Assembly (NCBI RefSeq): GCF_001580365.1
Contig: NZ_CP014480.1
Coordinates: 2,295,008 to 2,359,007, forward strand
From: Kocuria turfanensis
GTDB taxonomy: Bacteria > Actinomycetota > Actinomycetes > Actinomycetales > Micrococcaceae
Reading direction: 5' to 3'
DNA length: 64,000 bases
Made by a program: the position numbers and the translations under genes. This document shows positions 8,737 to 17,914 of the stretch, one piece after another; the stretch's first letter is position 1; every line of letters begins with the position of its first letter. Under the pieces are notes generated by a model. It saw nothing but the letters and a program-made list of their open reading frames with translations. It had not been told where the DNA came from and ran no database searches.

Positions 8737-8830
8737 GCCCCGAGGACGGAGTCTCACCCCCTGTCTTCAACCTATGAATGGTGAGTAGAATCACTCCTCA
8801 TCACATGTTCACCGGCGAAAGAGGACGACG

Positions 8831-10024
8831 ATGTCCGAGTCCGCCGAGCCCCGCGCCAAGCCCGGCTCGCAGACGTCCCTGCGCAACGCCAACCAGCGCC
8901 GCGTGCTCGACACCGTGCGCCGCAACGGCCACCTGACGCAAGCCCAGATCTCCCGGCGCACCGCCCTGGCGCCGTCGACGGTGTCCAACATCGTGCACGA
9001 GCTGATCGGCGCCGGCCTGCTGGTCATGGAGGCGGACAACGCGGGCCGCCGCGGTCAGCTGATCAGCTTCAGCGGCTCGGCCGGCCACGTGGTGGGCATC
9101 GACGTGGGGAACCGGCACCTCACCGTCGCCGTCGCCGACCTCAACCAGCGGATCCTCGCCCAACGACGCCACGACCTGCCCGCCGGGCACCGCTTCGCCG
9201 ACGACCTCGAGCTCGCGGGGCGGGCCCTCGACGACCTGCTGGACGGCCTCGGCACCGCCCGCCCCGAGCTGCTCGCCGCGGGCCTCACCCTGCCGGCGCC
9301 CGTCGACCTGGACGGCCGGCTGATCAGTGCGAGCTCGATCCTGCCCGCCTGGAGCGGGATCGACGTGCGCGAGGAGGCCGGCCGGCGGCTCGGTCTGCCC
9401 GTGGTGGTCGAGAACGACGCCAACGCGGGTGCTCTGGGCGAGCACGCGTGGGGCGCCGGGCGCGGGGCGCGCAACATGGCGTACATCAAGATCGGCCACG
9501 GGGTGGGCTCCGGGCTCATCCTCAACGGCGCCCTCTTCCGCGGCGCCACGGGGTCGGCGGGCGAGATCGGCCACTCGACCGTCGACGAGCGGGGCCGGGT
9601 GTGCCGGTGCGGCAACCGTGGCTGCCTCGAGACCTACGTCTCCTCGGAGGAGACCACGCGGTTGCTGGCCGACACGCACGGCCCGGACCTCACGATCCCC
9701 GACCTCGTGGCCGCCGCGGCCGCCGGGGACGTCGGCTGCGCCCGGGTCATCGGCGACACCGGACGGATGCTGGGCACCAGCGTGGCCAACCTGTGCAACA
9801 TCATCAACCCTGAGCTCGTGGTCGTCGGCGGGGAGATCTCCCGCGCCGGAGACCTGCTGCTCGACCCGCTGCGCGAGATCGTCTCCCGCTACGGGGTCCG
9901 TGGCAGCGTGCAGGACCTGCGGATCGAGGCCGCCCGGCTCGGCATCCAGGCCCATGTGGCGGGCGCCGTCATCCTGGCCCTGCAGCACGCGGAGCTGCCG
10001 GCCGGAGCCGGTCCGACCCGCTGA
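8831..10024 (+). CDS. ROK-family transcriptional regulator (NagC/XylR type)
   Basis: 397 residues. The N-terminal winged helix-turn-helix is at about 30-60 (LTQAQISRRTALAPSTVSNIVHEL). The ROK sugar-kinase-like domain follows, with the glycine loop GIDVG (about 90), the substrate region VENDANAGALGEHAWG (about 194-209), the Gly-rich segment GHGVGSGLILNG and the zinc motif CRCGNRGCLE (about 259-268) that defines ROK proteins. Proteins with the HTH are sugar-responsive repressors; whether the kinase half is active is unclear. It precedes the sugar porter in the same direction, so control of that transporter is the simplest guess. AGAGGA gives the ribosome site for the ATG. Confidence 0.88.
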   Translation: MSESAEPRAKPGSQTSLRNANQRRVLDTVRRNGHLTQAQISRRTALAPSTVSNIVHELIGAGLLVMEADNAGRRGQLISFSGSAGHVVGIDVGNRHLTVAVADLNQRILAQRRHDLPAGHRFADDLELAGRALDDLLDGLGTARPELLAAGLTLPAPVDLDGRLISASSILPAWSGIDVREEAGRRLGLPVVVENDANAGALGEHAWGAGRGARNMAYIKIGHGVGSGLILNGALFRGATGSAGEIGHSTVDERGRVCRCGNRGCLETYVSSEETTRLLADTHGPDLTIPDLVAAAAAGDVGCARVIGDTGRMLGTSVANLCNIINPELVVVGGEISRAGDLLLDPLREIVSRYGVRGSVQDLRIEAARLGIQAHVAGAVILALQHAELPAGAGPTR

Positions 10025-10055
10025 GGAGGGCGGCGCGTCCATCGTGTTCGACTAA

Positions 10056-10084
10056 TGGACATCCGGTGCGCCGAGTTCTACTGT
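10056..10084 (+). promoter_or_regulatory. Candidate promoter of the sugar porter gene
   Basis: TGGACA (10056-10061) and TACTGT (10079-10084) are separated by exactly 17 bases, a good match to the housekeeping sigma pattern, 107 bases before the start codon. It is the likely target of the neighbouring ROK regulator (inference). Confidence 0.5.
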
Positions 10085-10191
10085 GGACCGGACCACAAGA
10101 TCCCCTCGACGTCGGCCGGTGCGTCCGTCCCGGGGCGCGGAGGCCGGCACCCCGGACCCCGCCGATCTCACACCAGCAAGGGAGCTGTTCG

Positions 10192-11607
10192 ATGAGTCAA
10201 GACGCAACGACCCCGACGGTGGCGGAGCATCCCAACACCTCGGCCGTCCTCAGGATCAGCATCATCGCCGCTTTCGGCGGCTTCCTCTTCGGCTACGACT
10301 CCGCCGTCATCAACGGCGCGGTCTCCGCCATCCAGGAGGAGTTCGGGGTCAGCCCCGGCCCGCTCGGGTTCGCCGTGGCCTCGGCGCTGCTCGGTGCCGC
10401 CGCCGGCGCCTTCTTCGGCGGACGGATCGCCGACCAGCTGGGCCGTGTTCCCGTCATGAAGATCGCCGCGGTGCTCTTCCTCGTCAGCGCGATCGGCTGT
10501 GGCGTGGTCGACAGCTTCGGCTGGCTGATCTTCTGGCGCATCGTCGGTGGTGTCGGCGTGGGTGTGGCCTCCATCATCGCCCCGGCCTACATCGCCGAGA
10601 TCGCCCCGGCCGCCGTGCGCGGACGTCTGGGCTCGCTGCAGCAGATGGGCATCGTGCTCGGCATCTTCGTCTCCCTCGCCGTGGACGCCTGGCTCGCCGC
10701 CCTGGCCGGCGGCTCCACCCAGGAGCTGTGGTGGGGGCTCGAGGCCTGGCGATGGATGTTCATGGCAGAGGCCATCCCGGCGCTCGCCTACCTGATCGGC
10801 GCGTTCACGATCCCCGAGTCCCCCCGCTACCTGGTGGAGGACGGCCGTCCCGACGAGGCCCAGGCCGTGCTGGCCAATCTGCAGGGATCCGCGTCGGCGA
10901 CCGAGCGCGTCCGCCTGATCAAGGAGTCCCTCCGCAGCGAGCACAAGCCCCGGCTGTCCGACCTCAAGGGCCGTATGGCCGGCCTGAAGCCCATCGTGTG
11001 GGTCGGCATCGGCCTGGCCGCGCTGCAGCAGTTCGTGGGCATCAACGTGATCTTCTACTACTCCAACGTGCTGTGGCAGTCCGTGGGCTTCACCGAGGCG
11101 GACTCCTTCACCATCACGGTGATCACGTCGGTCACCAACGTGGCCGTCACCATCGTGGCGATCGCCCTCGTGGAGCGGGTGGGCCGCCGCCGGCTGCTGC
11201 TCATCGGCTCGGCCGGCATGGCCCTCTCCCTCGGCACCCTCTCCGTGCTGTTCGCCACCGCCGACGTCGTGGACGGCGCGCCCGTGCTCGGTCCCACCGC
11301 CGGTCCGGTCGCGCTCGTGGCGGCCAACCTGTTCGTGGTCTTCTTCGGTGTCTCCTGGGGACCCATGATGTGGGTGCTGCTCGGCGAGATGTTCCCGAAC
11401 CGCATCCGCGGCGCCGCACTGGCGGTGGCCGGCTTCGTGCAGTGGATCGCCAACTGGCTGGTCACCGTCACCTTCCCGGCGCTGGCCGCCTTCTCGCTGG
11501 GCGTCGCCTACGGGCTCTACACGTTCTTCGCGCTGGTCTCTCTCCTCTTCACGCTCAAGATGGTCCGGGAGACCACCGGCATCGAGCTGGAGGACATGCA
11601 GGACTGA
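10192..11607 (+). CDS. Major facilitator sugar/proton symporter (sugar porter family)
   Basis: 471 residues with 12 membrane helices and the sugar-porter signatures: FGYDSAVINGA in helix 1, GRIADQLGRVPVM in loop 2-3, PESPRYLVEDGR before the central loop (about 207-218), QQFVGINVIFYYS in helix 7 (about 280-292), ERVGRRRLLLIG in loop 8-9. The QQxxGxNxxxYY motif marks XylE/GalP/glucose-type transporters, so the likely substrate is a hexose or pentose. AAGGGAG precedes the ATG. It follows the ROK regulator and ends at a very strong hairpin. Confidence 0.9.
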   Translation: MSQDATTPTVAEHPNTSAVLRISIIAAFGGFLFGYDSAVINGAVSAIQEEFGVSPGPLGFAVASALLGAAAGAFFGGRIADQLGRVPVMKIAAVLFLVSAIGCGVVDSFGWLIFWRIVGGVGVGVASIIAPAYIAEIAPAAVRGRLGSLQQMGIVLGIFVSLAVDAWLAALAGGSTQELWWGLEAWRWMFMAEAIPALAYLIGAFTIPESPRYLVEDGRPDEAQAVLANLQGSASATERVRLIKESLRSEHKPRLSDLKGRMAGLKPIVWVGIGLAALQQFVGINVIFYYSNVLWQSVGFTEADSFTITVITSVTNVAVTIVAIALVERVGRRRLLLIGSAGMALSLGTLSVLFATADVVDGAPVLGPTAGPVALVAANLFVVFFGVSWGPMMWVLLGEMFPNRIRGAALAVAGFVQWIANWLVTVTFPALAAFSLGVAYGLYTFFALVSLLFTLKMVRETTGIELEDMQD

Positions 11608-11624
11608 GCCGGCCCTGCAGCTGC

Positions 11625-11678
11625 GGCAACGACGGCGGTCCGCCTCCCTCTCCGGGGAGGCGGACCGCCGTCGTTGCC
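11625..11678 (+). terminator. Strong hairpin terminator after the sugar porter
   Basis: A perfect 24-base inverted repeat (arms 11625-11648 and 11655-11678) with a 6-base loop lies 17 bases after the stop. There is no long T-run, as is common in GC-rich Actinobacteria. Confidence 0.85.
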
Positions 11679-11885
11679 TGCCGCGGAGGCACCCTCCCGG
11701 TGCTCCTCGCCGCACGGCCCCGGACGGGGGCTGTGCGCTCTTCGTTACCCCTCGGTGACTGTCAGGACACGCATCGCCGCCGACTTCGGGTATTTTCGGG
11801 ACAGCTGTGTGCGGCCCCGGCCCCCGAACCGGTCCTGACCCGCCCAGTCCCACCGCTCCATTTTCAACGGCGAAAAGGAACCACG

Positions 11886-13574
11886 TTGACCCAGACCACT
11901 GCGGACCCCGCATCCCCTGCTGAGACCACTGCCCGGAAGTCGGCGGGCCACGTGATCGTGGACACGCTCGTGGCGCACGGGGTGGAACGCGCCTATGTGG
12001 TGCCGGGCGAGTCCTATCTCGACGTGCTCGACGGTCTGCACGACTCCCCGATCGCCACGGTGGTGTGCCGCCACGAGGGCGGGGCGGCCTACATGGCCGA
12101 GGCCGACGGGAAGATGAACCCGGTGCCCGGGGTGGCGATGGTGACCCGCGGGCCCGGGGCGGCCAACGCCCACGTGGGGCTGCACACCTCCTGGCAGGAC
12201 TCCACCCCGATGGTGCTGTTCGTGGGGCTGATCCCCTTCGAGCACCGGGACAAGGAGGCCTTCCAGGAGTTCGACCCGCACGCCTGGTTCGACTCCGGGG
12301 CCAAGCGGGTGATGGTCCTCGACCACGCCGAGCGGGCCAGTGAGATCGTGGCCGAGGCGATGTTCGCGGCCAGCTCCGGGCGTCCCGGTCCGGTGGTGGT
12401 CGGTCTGCCCGAGGACATCATCCGCACCGAGATCGACGCCACCCTGCACCCGCCGATCCCGGTGGCCACCGGCGGGATGACGGTCCACGACTGGAAAGCG
12501 CTGCGCGATGCGCTCTCGGCGGCGGAGAAGCCGCTGTTCGTCACCGGCGGCAACGACTGGACGACCGCCGGGGCGGCAGGACTGACGAAGTGGCTGGAGG
12601 AGCACCACCTGCCGGCCGCCGCCGAGTGGCGCACCGAGGGCACCGTGGGCTTCGACTCGCCCTCCTACGTGGGCCCGATCGGCTACGGCCGCCCGGCCGC
12701 GACCTTCGAGATGCTGGAGGAGACCGACCTGCTGGTCTTCGTGGGCACGGTGCCCGGGGACGTGATCACCAACGGGTTCCTGGTCCGCCAGAACTGGGAC
12801 AAGAAGAACTTCCTGGTCACCATCGACCCGTCCCTGCGCGGCCGGTCGGGCCCGGTGTCCTACCAGATCGTGGCCAAGCCCGACGTGTTCGTGCGCGACC
12901 TCGTGCGCATCGACCTGCCGGCCAAGCCGGTGTGGAAGGAGTGGACCGGGCGGCTGCGGGCCCAGCAGGTGGAGTTCTCCGCCCCCGCCCCGATGGTCAC
13001 CGCCCAGACCCCGGCCGACGCCCCGGCGCGGATGGACACGATGATGGCCCACCTGGTGGCCGGCCTGCCGGCGGATGCGATGGTGACCTTCGGGGCCGGG
13101 GAGCACACCAACTTCGCCCACCGGTACTTCCCCACCCGCGGGTACGCGACGATGATCTCCGCGCGCAACGGCTCGATGGGCTACTCGGTGCCCTCGGCGG
13201 TGGCCGCCTCGCTGCGCTACCCGGGCCGGCGGGTGGTGACCATCGCCGGGGACGGGGAGTTCCTGATGAACGGCCAGGAACTGGCCACCGCCGCCCAGTA
13301 CGGGGCCACCCCGCTGGTGATCGTGATGGACAACCAGGAGTACGGCACGATCCGCACCCACCAGGAGCGCGACTACCCGCACCGGGTCTCGGGCACCCAG
13401 CTGGTCAACCCCGACTTCGCCCTCATGGCCCAGGCCTTCGGCGGGTACGGGGTGCGCGTCGAGCACGAGGCGCAGATCCCCGGCGCGCTCGAGGCGGCGC
13501 TCAAGGCCATCGACGAAGAGGGCCGCTTCGCCCTGATCCACCTCATCGTCGAGCAGCGCGTGAAGGCCTACTGA
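11886..13574 (+). CDS. Thiamine-pyrophosphate-dependent enzyme of the acetolactate synthase-like family
   Basis: 562 residues with the three-domain order of this family. The N-terminal TPP-binding domain has VPGESYLDVLDGL and the catalytic glutamate in RHEGGAAYM (Glu64); a central domain follows; the C-terminal domain has the GDG motif at about 455-457 (IAGDGEFLMNGQELATA) with Asn-rich metal-binding residues about 25 further on. The reaction is decarboxylation of a 2-keto acid, but acetolactate synthase, benzoylformate decarboxylase and sulfoacetaldehyde acetyltransferase share the plan. No small subunit (ilvN) is adjacent, so it is probably not the biosynthetic AHAS. The start is taken as TTG after AAAAGGA. 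Confidence 0.8.
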   Translation: MTQTTADPASPAETTARKSAGHVIVDTLVAHGVERAYVVPGESYLDVLDGLHDSPIATVVCRHEGGAAYMAEADGKMNPVPGVAMVTRGPGAANAHVGLHTSWQDSTPMVLFVGLIPFEHRDKEAFQEFDPHAWFDSGAKRVMVLDHAERASEIVAEAMFAASSGRPGPVVVGLPEDIIRTEIDATLHPPIPVATGGMTVHDWKALRDALSAAEKPLFVTGGNDWTTAGAAGLTKWLEEHHLPAAAEWRTEGTVGFDSPSYVGPIGYGRPAATFEMLEETDLLVFVGTVPGDVITNGFLVRQNWDKKNFLVTIDPSLRGRSGPVSYQIVAKPDVFVRDLVRIDLPAKPVWKEWTGRLRAQQVEFSAPAPMVTAQTPADAPARMDTMMAHLVAGLPADAMVTFGAGEHTNFAHRYFPTRGYATMISARNGSMGYSVPSAVAASLRYPGRRVVTIAGDGEFLMNGQELATAAQYGATPLVIVMDNQEYGTIRTHQERDYPHRVSGTQLVNPDFALMAQAFGGYGVRVEHEAQIPGALEAALKAIDEEGRFALIHLIVEQRVKAY

Positions 13575-13596
13575 CCCGGCCGGCACATCCTGCCCG

Positions 13597-13648
13597 GGGC
13601 GCGCCGGCGACCGACCCCACCCCAGGGGCCACGGCCGCCGGCGCGCCC
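13597..13648 (+). terminator. Candidate terminator after the TPP enzyme
   Basis: A 12-base perfect inverted repeat (GGGCGCGCCGGC at 13597-13608 and its complement at 13637-13648) surrounds a 28-base loop, 22 bases after the stop. The long loop makes it weaker than other hairpins here. Confidence 0.45.
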
Positions 13649-13692
13649 TGCCCGGCGATCTCGGAGCGCCGGTGGATGCGGCGGGCACGTCC

Positions 13693-13746
13693 GGACGCAC
13701 TCAGCCCCTCGGCGCGGCCCACTCAGTGCACGGACGCACTCAGCCC
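13693..13746. repeat. Pair of 15-base direct repeats
   Basis: GGACGCACTCAGCCC occurs at 13693-13707 and 13732-13746; the second copy contains the stop codon of the MFS exporter. It may come from a small duplication of the gene end. Confidence 0.7.
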
Positions 13747-15266
13747 GCCAGCGGGTGCGCCAGCTCGTCCTGGCGCATCCGGCCGGCTCGCAGGGCCACG
13801 AATCCCAGCACGGGGGTCAGCACCGCCACGGTCCAGCAGATCACCGGCATCGGCACGACCTGCGCGACGGGCCCCGCGATCGCCATCGACACCGGCATGA
13901 GGGCGATGGAGACGAAGAAGTCCAGGCTCGAGACCCGCCCGAGCATGTGCCGCGGGACCCGGCGCTGCAGGAGCGTCCCCCACAGCACCATGCCCGCGCC
14001 GTCCCCGGCGCCGACGCACGCCAGGCACACCGCCATGACCCAGAACGACTCCGTGGTCGCCACCAGACCGAACGGCAGCGTCCCGAGCCCCCACAGCCCG
14101 ATCATCCAGCTGAGATAGCGCCGCGGCAGGGGCAGCGATGCCACCACCAGTGAGGCCAGCGCACTGGCCCCGCCGTAGCACGCCAGGAGGTAGCCGAAGG
14201 TGGCGGCGTCCCCGCCCAGCCGGTCCCGCACGAGGAAGGGGACGAGCACCTCCAGGGGCCCCAGCAGCAGGAAGACCGCGCACACCGCCCACAGCAGGGT
14301 CCACAGCAGCCACGGCGTGTGCAGGGTGTAGCGCACACCCTCCATGAGATCGCGCCGCACGGAGGCGAACACGCCCCCGGAGTGGTCCGACGGCCCTGCG
14401 GCGGCCTCCGGGCCCGGCGCCGAGCCGACGACCGGCTCCGCACCCGGCTCCGCAGCCGGCTCCACGACCGGCTCAGCAGACGGCCTCACCACCGGCTCCA
14501 CGACCGGCTCCGCAACCGGCCTCACCACCGGCTCCGCAGCCGACTCCGCAACCGACTCCACGACCGGCTCCGCCGACTCCGCAACCGGCCTCACCATCGG
14601 CTCCGTCGCCGGTGCCACGGCCGGGTCCCCGAGCGGCGCCCGGGCCGTCGGGCCCGTCACGGGCAGCGCCTCCCGCTCGGGCACTTGCAGGCGCAGCAGC
14701 AGCACGAGTGCCGCGAGGTGGCACGCGGCGATCAGGGCGACCGCCCCGCCGGGCGCCAGGAGCCCGATGAGCACGCCGGCCGCGGCGGGGCCGGCCGCCT
14801 GCTGCAGCAGCGGGCGTGCCGTGCCCTCCACCCCGTTGGCGGCGAGCAGCTGCCGCGCGGGCAGGACCCGGGGCAGGGCGGCCGAGTACGCCGGGTAGAA
14901 GAAGCCGACGCCGGCGCCGAACACGAACGCCGCGGCGCCGAGGTGCCACAGCCGCAGCCCACCGGTCAGGGCGAGCACCGCGACCGTGCCCGCCGTGAGG
15001 GCGTTCCCGGCTTCGACGAGGCGCAGCAGGGCCGCCAGCGGGAAGCGGTCCGCCGCGATGCCGCCCACGAGCACGACCACGAGCATTCCCAGCGCACCCA
15101 CGGCCGTCACGGCCGAGAGGTCCACGGCCGTCCCGTCCAGTTCCAGGACCTGGTTCACCAGGGCCACCGCCCACATCCCCGCGCCGAAGACGCTGACGAA
15201 CATCGCGAAGGCGAGCACACGGTACTCGCCGAGCCGAAAGGGCTCCAGCGCGCGGGGCAGGGGCAT
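13740..15266 (-). CDS. MFS exporter with a repetitive central loop
   Basis: 508 residues; two halves of six helices each (about 18-195 and about 310-505). The start MPLPRALEPFRLGEYRVLAFAMFVSVFGAGMW resembles the MFS_3/enterobactin-exporter class (EntS-like), which pumps drugs or siderophores. The two halves are joined by an unusual loop of about 100 residues, where residues 219-283 consist of repeated Ala-Glu-Pro-Val-Val units encoded by tandemly repeated DNA. The usual central loop is 20-40 residues. The gene converges with the TPP enzyme and diverges from the gene at 15340, with 73 bases between the starts. Confidence 0.8.
   Translation of the reverse strand: MPLPRALEPFRLGEYRVLAFAMFVSVFGAGMWAVALVNQVLELDGTAVDLSAVTAVGALGMLVVVLVGGIAADRFPLAALLRLVEAGNALTAGTVAVLALTGGLRLWHLGAAAFVFGAGVGFFYPAYSAALPRVLPARQLLAANGVEGTARPLLQQAAGPAAAGVLIGLLAPGGAVALIAACHLAALVLLLRLQVPEREALPVTGPTARAPLGDPAVAPATEPMVRPVAESAEPVVESVAESAAEPVVRPVAEPVVEPVVRPSAEPVVEPAAEPGAEPVVGSAPGPEAAAGPSDHSGGVFASVRRDLMEGVRYTLHTPWLLWTLLWAVCAVFLLLGPLEVLVPFLVRDRLGGDAATFGYLLACYGGASALASLVVASLPLPRRYLSWMIGLWGLGTLPFGLVATTESFWVMAVCLACVGAGDGAGMVLWGTLLQRRVPRHMLGRVSSLDFFVSIALMPVSMAIAGPVAQVVPMPVICWTVAVLTPVLGFVALRAGRMRQDELAHPLAG
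14418..14612. repeat. In-gene tandem repeat coding for Ala-Glu-Pro-Val-Val units
   Basis: Blocks of 12-18 bases built on the plus-strand words CGACCGGCTC and CACCGGCTCC recur about a dozen times, all in frame, giving AEPVVEP/RPVAEP-type repeats in the cytoplasmic loop of the MFS exporter. The unit lengths are multiples of three, so copy-number changes keep the frame. Confidence 0.85.
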
Positions 15267-15339
15267 GGTGCCAGTCTACGAAGCGGCTCGCGGGGCGCCA
15301 CGGTGGTGGCCGCCGTCCGGTCCGTAGCAGACTGGGGCG

Positions 15340-16170
15340 GTGCAGACCTTCCTCCCCTACCCGGACTTCACCCGCTCCGCCCGTGCCCTGGACCGCAAGC
15401 GGCTCGGCAAGCAGCGGGTGGAGGCCCTCCAGGTCCTGCGCGCGGCCACGGTTCCCGGCTACGGCTGGTACCGGCACCCGGCCACGGCGATGTGGACCGG
15501 GCACGTGCCCGCGCTGGTGGCCTACGGGCGGGCGATGGTCGACGAGTGGACCGCCCGAGGCGGGGCCGACAGCACCGCGTGGCAGATCCGGGAGTTCGCC
15601 CCGGAGGCCTGGGACCGGTATCCCGACGACGGAGTGGCGCAGCCGCCCCCGTGGCTGGGCGACGACGCGTTCCACCGCTCCCACCGGTCCAAGCTGCTGA
15701 GCAAGGACGAGGAGCTCTACCGGGACGTGTTCCCGGACGACACCGCGGGACTGGAGTACGTGTGGCCGGAGCCCGCGCAGTCCCGCACTCCCCCCGCCGA
15801 GCCGCCGCACGGCCGGCGCGCCTGGGTGCTGGCGCCGGGGACGCACGAGGCCGTCGGCGGCGCCGTCCTCGTCCCGTTCCGTGTCCCGGAGGGGGTGCGG
15901 GAGAACCACTGGATGGCGGCGGTGGCGCGCGTCGAGCAGGAGCTGCAGGAGGGTGAGCCCGTGCTCCTGCTGCACGGGGCGCCCGGTCCCGAGCAGCTCG
16001 TGGAGCGGACCGTGCTGCGCGAGAACGTGCACCACGCCGTCGCGGGCTTCTCCCTCGAGCTCGAGCCCGGGGAGCGGGTCCTGCGCCGGGAGCTGCCGGC
16101 GCCCGCACGACTGCAGTCCCCGCGCCCGGTCTTCGCCGTCCCCGCCGAGGCCGTGGGCGCCGGCGAGTGA
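15340..16170 (+). CDS. Pyrimidine-dimer-DNA-glycosylase-like protein (MSMEG_6728 type)
   Basis: 276 residues. The first 140 match the actinobacterial MSMEG_6728-type family related to phage pyrimidine dimer glycosylases: QTFLPYPDFTRSARALD, KRLGKQRVEALQVL, WYRHPATAMWTGH, then HRSHRSKLLSKD. The conserved Arg/His pattern suggests a nucleic-acid role, but activity has not been established to my knowledge. The C-terminal half (about 150-276) is not recognised and may be a lineage extension. The GTG start has little upstream space because the divergent MFS start is 73 bases away. Its stop overlaps the start of the LysE exporter by four bases, indicating coupled translation. Confidence 0.7.
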   Translation: MQTFLPYPDFTRSARALDRKRLGKQRVEALQVLRAATVPGYGWYRHPATAMWTGHVPALVAYGRAMVDEWTARGGADSTAWQIREFAPEAWDRYPDDGVAQPPPWLGDDAFHRSHRSKLLSKDEELYRDVFPDDTAGLEYVWPEPAQSRTPPAEPPHGRRAWVLAPGTHEAVGGAVLVPFRVPEGVRENHWMAAVARVEQELQEGEPVLLLHGAPGPEQLVERTVLRENVHHAVAGFSLELEPGERVLRRELPAPARLQSPRPVFAVPAEAVGAGE

Positions 16171-16790
16171 GCCTCGCCGCGCTGCTCGGCCCGGCCCTGC
16201 TGGGCCTCGGCTCGGGCCTGGCCCTCATCGTGGCCATCGGGGCGCAGAACGCCTTCGTCCTCCGGCAGGGTCTGCGCCGGCAGTTCGTCGGCACCGTGGT
16301 GGCACTGTGCACGGTCTCCGACCTGATCCTCATCGCCGCCTCCGTGGCCGGCACCTCCCTCCTGGAGCAGGTGGCGCCCTGGCTGATGAGCGCCCTGCGC
16401 TGGGCCGGGGCGGCGTTCCTGCTCGGCTACGGGCTGCTGGCCGCGCGGCGGGCACTGCGGCCCGCGGGCGGCCTGGTGGCGGCCGGGGCGGCGCCGCCCG
16501 GCCGCGGCCGGGTGGCGCTCACCGCGCTGGCCCTGACCTGGCTCAACCCCCACGTCTACGTGGACACCGTCCTGGTCATGGGATCGCTGGCCAATGCGCA
16601 GGGCGAGCAGCTGCGCTGGTGGTTCGCCGCCGGGGCGATGACCGCCAGCGCGCTGTGGTTCGGCGCCCTGGGGTGGGGCGCCACCCGTCTGCAGCGGTTC
16701 TTCGCGGCGCCCGTCTCCTGGCGGGTGCTCGACGGCGCGCTCGCGGTGCTCATGCTCGTCCTGGGCCTGGAGCTCGCACTGGGCACCTGA
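16167..16790 (+). CDS. LysE/ArgO-family amino-acid exporter
   Basis: 207 residues, six membrane helices, the family's usual length. The signature GLALIVAIGAQNAFVLRQGL (about 16-35) and ALTWLNPHVYVDTVLVMG (about 122-139) match LysE/ArgO proteins, which export lysine or arginine and protect against excess basic amino acids. The GTG start overlaps the previous stop (GTGA). No LysG/ArgP-type regulator lies beside it. The substrate is inferred from the subfamily motifs and is less certain than the export role. Confidence 0.88.
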   Translation: MSLAALLGPALLGLGSGLALIVAIGAQNAFVLRQGLRRQFVGTVVALCTVSDLILIAASVAGTSLLEQVAPWLMSALRWAGAAFLLGYGLLAARRALRPAGGLVAAGAAPPGRGRVALTALALTWLNPHVYVDTVLVMGSLANAQGEQLRWWFAAGAMTASALWFGALGWGATRLQRFFAAPVSWRVLDGALAVLMLVLGLELALGT

Positions 16791-16912
16791 CGGGCACCCG
16801 GCAGGCGCGCCGCACCGGCCTTTCATCTGCTGTCATGCGGCGCCACCGAGACAAAGGGTCGGTAGCATGTCACTCACCCGGCGCCCGTCGTGCCGGACGG
16901 CAGGAGGCGCAC

Positions 16913-17914
16913 ATGCGAGGGTCCCACGTTCCCGCCACGGGGACGATCACCGTCACGGACTGGCCGGATCCGCAGGCCACGGAACCGGGCCAGCTGGTGG
17001 TGCAGATGCTGCACGCCTCGATCTGCGGCTCGGACCTGCACGTGGTCTTCCACGGCCTGCTGCACGCCGAGGGCCCCCGCCGGCCCGGCTATCCCGGCCA
17101 CGAAGGGGTCGGGATGGTGGTGCTGTCCCGGTCGAAGCACGTCCCGGAGGGCGCGCTCGTGCTCACCGTCCCGCAGGGCGAGATGGGCGGGTGCTTCGCG
17201 GAGCTGCAGCTGCTGGACGACCGGCACGTCGTCGAGCTGCCCGCCGGCACCGACCCCACCGACTCCCGGCAGCTGCGCCGGCTCATGATGGCCCAGCAGT
17301 ACGGCACCTGCCTCTACGCCATGCGCCAGTTCTGGCCCGTGGAGACGCCCGCCCGGCGCGCACACACGTGCGTGGTGATGGGTGCCGGCTCCGCGGGGCT
17401 GTTCTTCGTGGAGGAGGCCCGGCGGCTGGGCTTCGAGCACGTCGTCGCCTCCGACCTCGACCCCGGCCGGCTCGAGGTCGCCCGGCGACTCGGCGCCACC
17501 CCCGTGCACGTGCCGGAGCAGGACCTCGGCGAGGTCGTGGCCGAGGTGAGCGGCGGGCGCGGCGCCGATCTCGTGATCGAGGCCGTGGGGCACGACGTGC
17601 TGCGCGACCAGGCCGTCGACCTCGCGGCCGAGCGGGGCGTCGTGGGCTTCTTCGGCCTGCCGGAGCGGCACGGGCCCACGGACATCCCGCTGTGGACGGC
17701 GTTCCGCAAGAACCTGAGGCTGCAGTGCTCCGTGGCGGCGCAGGCGGAGCCGGGACTCACGTCCTTCCGCGAGGCGCTGCGCCGGATCTCCGAGGGGGAG
17801 ATCGACGTGGAGCACTGCCTGGGCCGCGAGCTCCCCCTCGAGCGGCTGCCCGAGGCCATGCAGCGGGCCGAGGAGCACCGCCCCGGCGACATCAAGCTCA
17901 CCGTGACGCCGTGA
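16913..17914 (+). CDS. Zinc-type alcohol dehydrogenase-family oxidoreductase
   Basis: 333 residues of the medium-chain dehydrogenase fold. Catalytic-zinc residues are present: Cys38 in CGSDLH and His63-Glu64 in PGHEGVG. The cysteine cluster of the structural zinc site is absent. The NAD(P) Rossmann loop is VVMGAGSAGLFFVEEARRLG (about 157-176), followed by ASDLDPGRLEVARRLGA. Typical substrates are sugars, polyols or threonine-like alcohols; none can be assigned. A perfect AGGAGG precedes the ATG. Its stop overlaps the GTG of a GntR regulator by four bases, so the pair is one transcription unit and the regulator probably responds to the pathway substrate (inference). Confidence 0.83.
   Translation: MRGSHVPATGTITVTDWPDPQATEPGQLVVQMLHASICGSDLHVVFHGLLHAEGPRRPGYPGHEGVGMVVLSRSKHVPEGALVLTVPQGEMGGCFAELQLLDDRHVVELPAGTDPTDSRQLRRLMMAQQYGTCLYAMRQFWPVETPARRAHTCVVMGAGSAGLFFVEEARRLGFEHVVASDLDPGRLEVARRLGATPVHVPEQDLGEVVAEVSGGRGADLVIEAVGHDVLRDQAVDLAAERGVVGFFGLPERHGPTDIPLWTAFRKNLRLQCSVAAQAEPGLTSFREALRRISEGEIDVEHCLGRELPLERLPEAMQRAEEHRPGDIKLTVTP

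Noticed and set aside
11886..13574. Acetolactate synthase (ilvB) as a firm name for the TPP enzyme
   Set aside because: No ilvN or ilvC neighbour and the motifs are shared by several decarboxylases, so only the family is stated.
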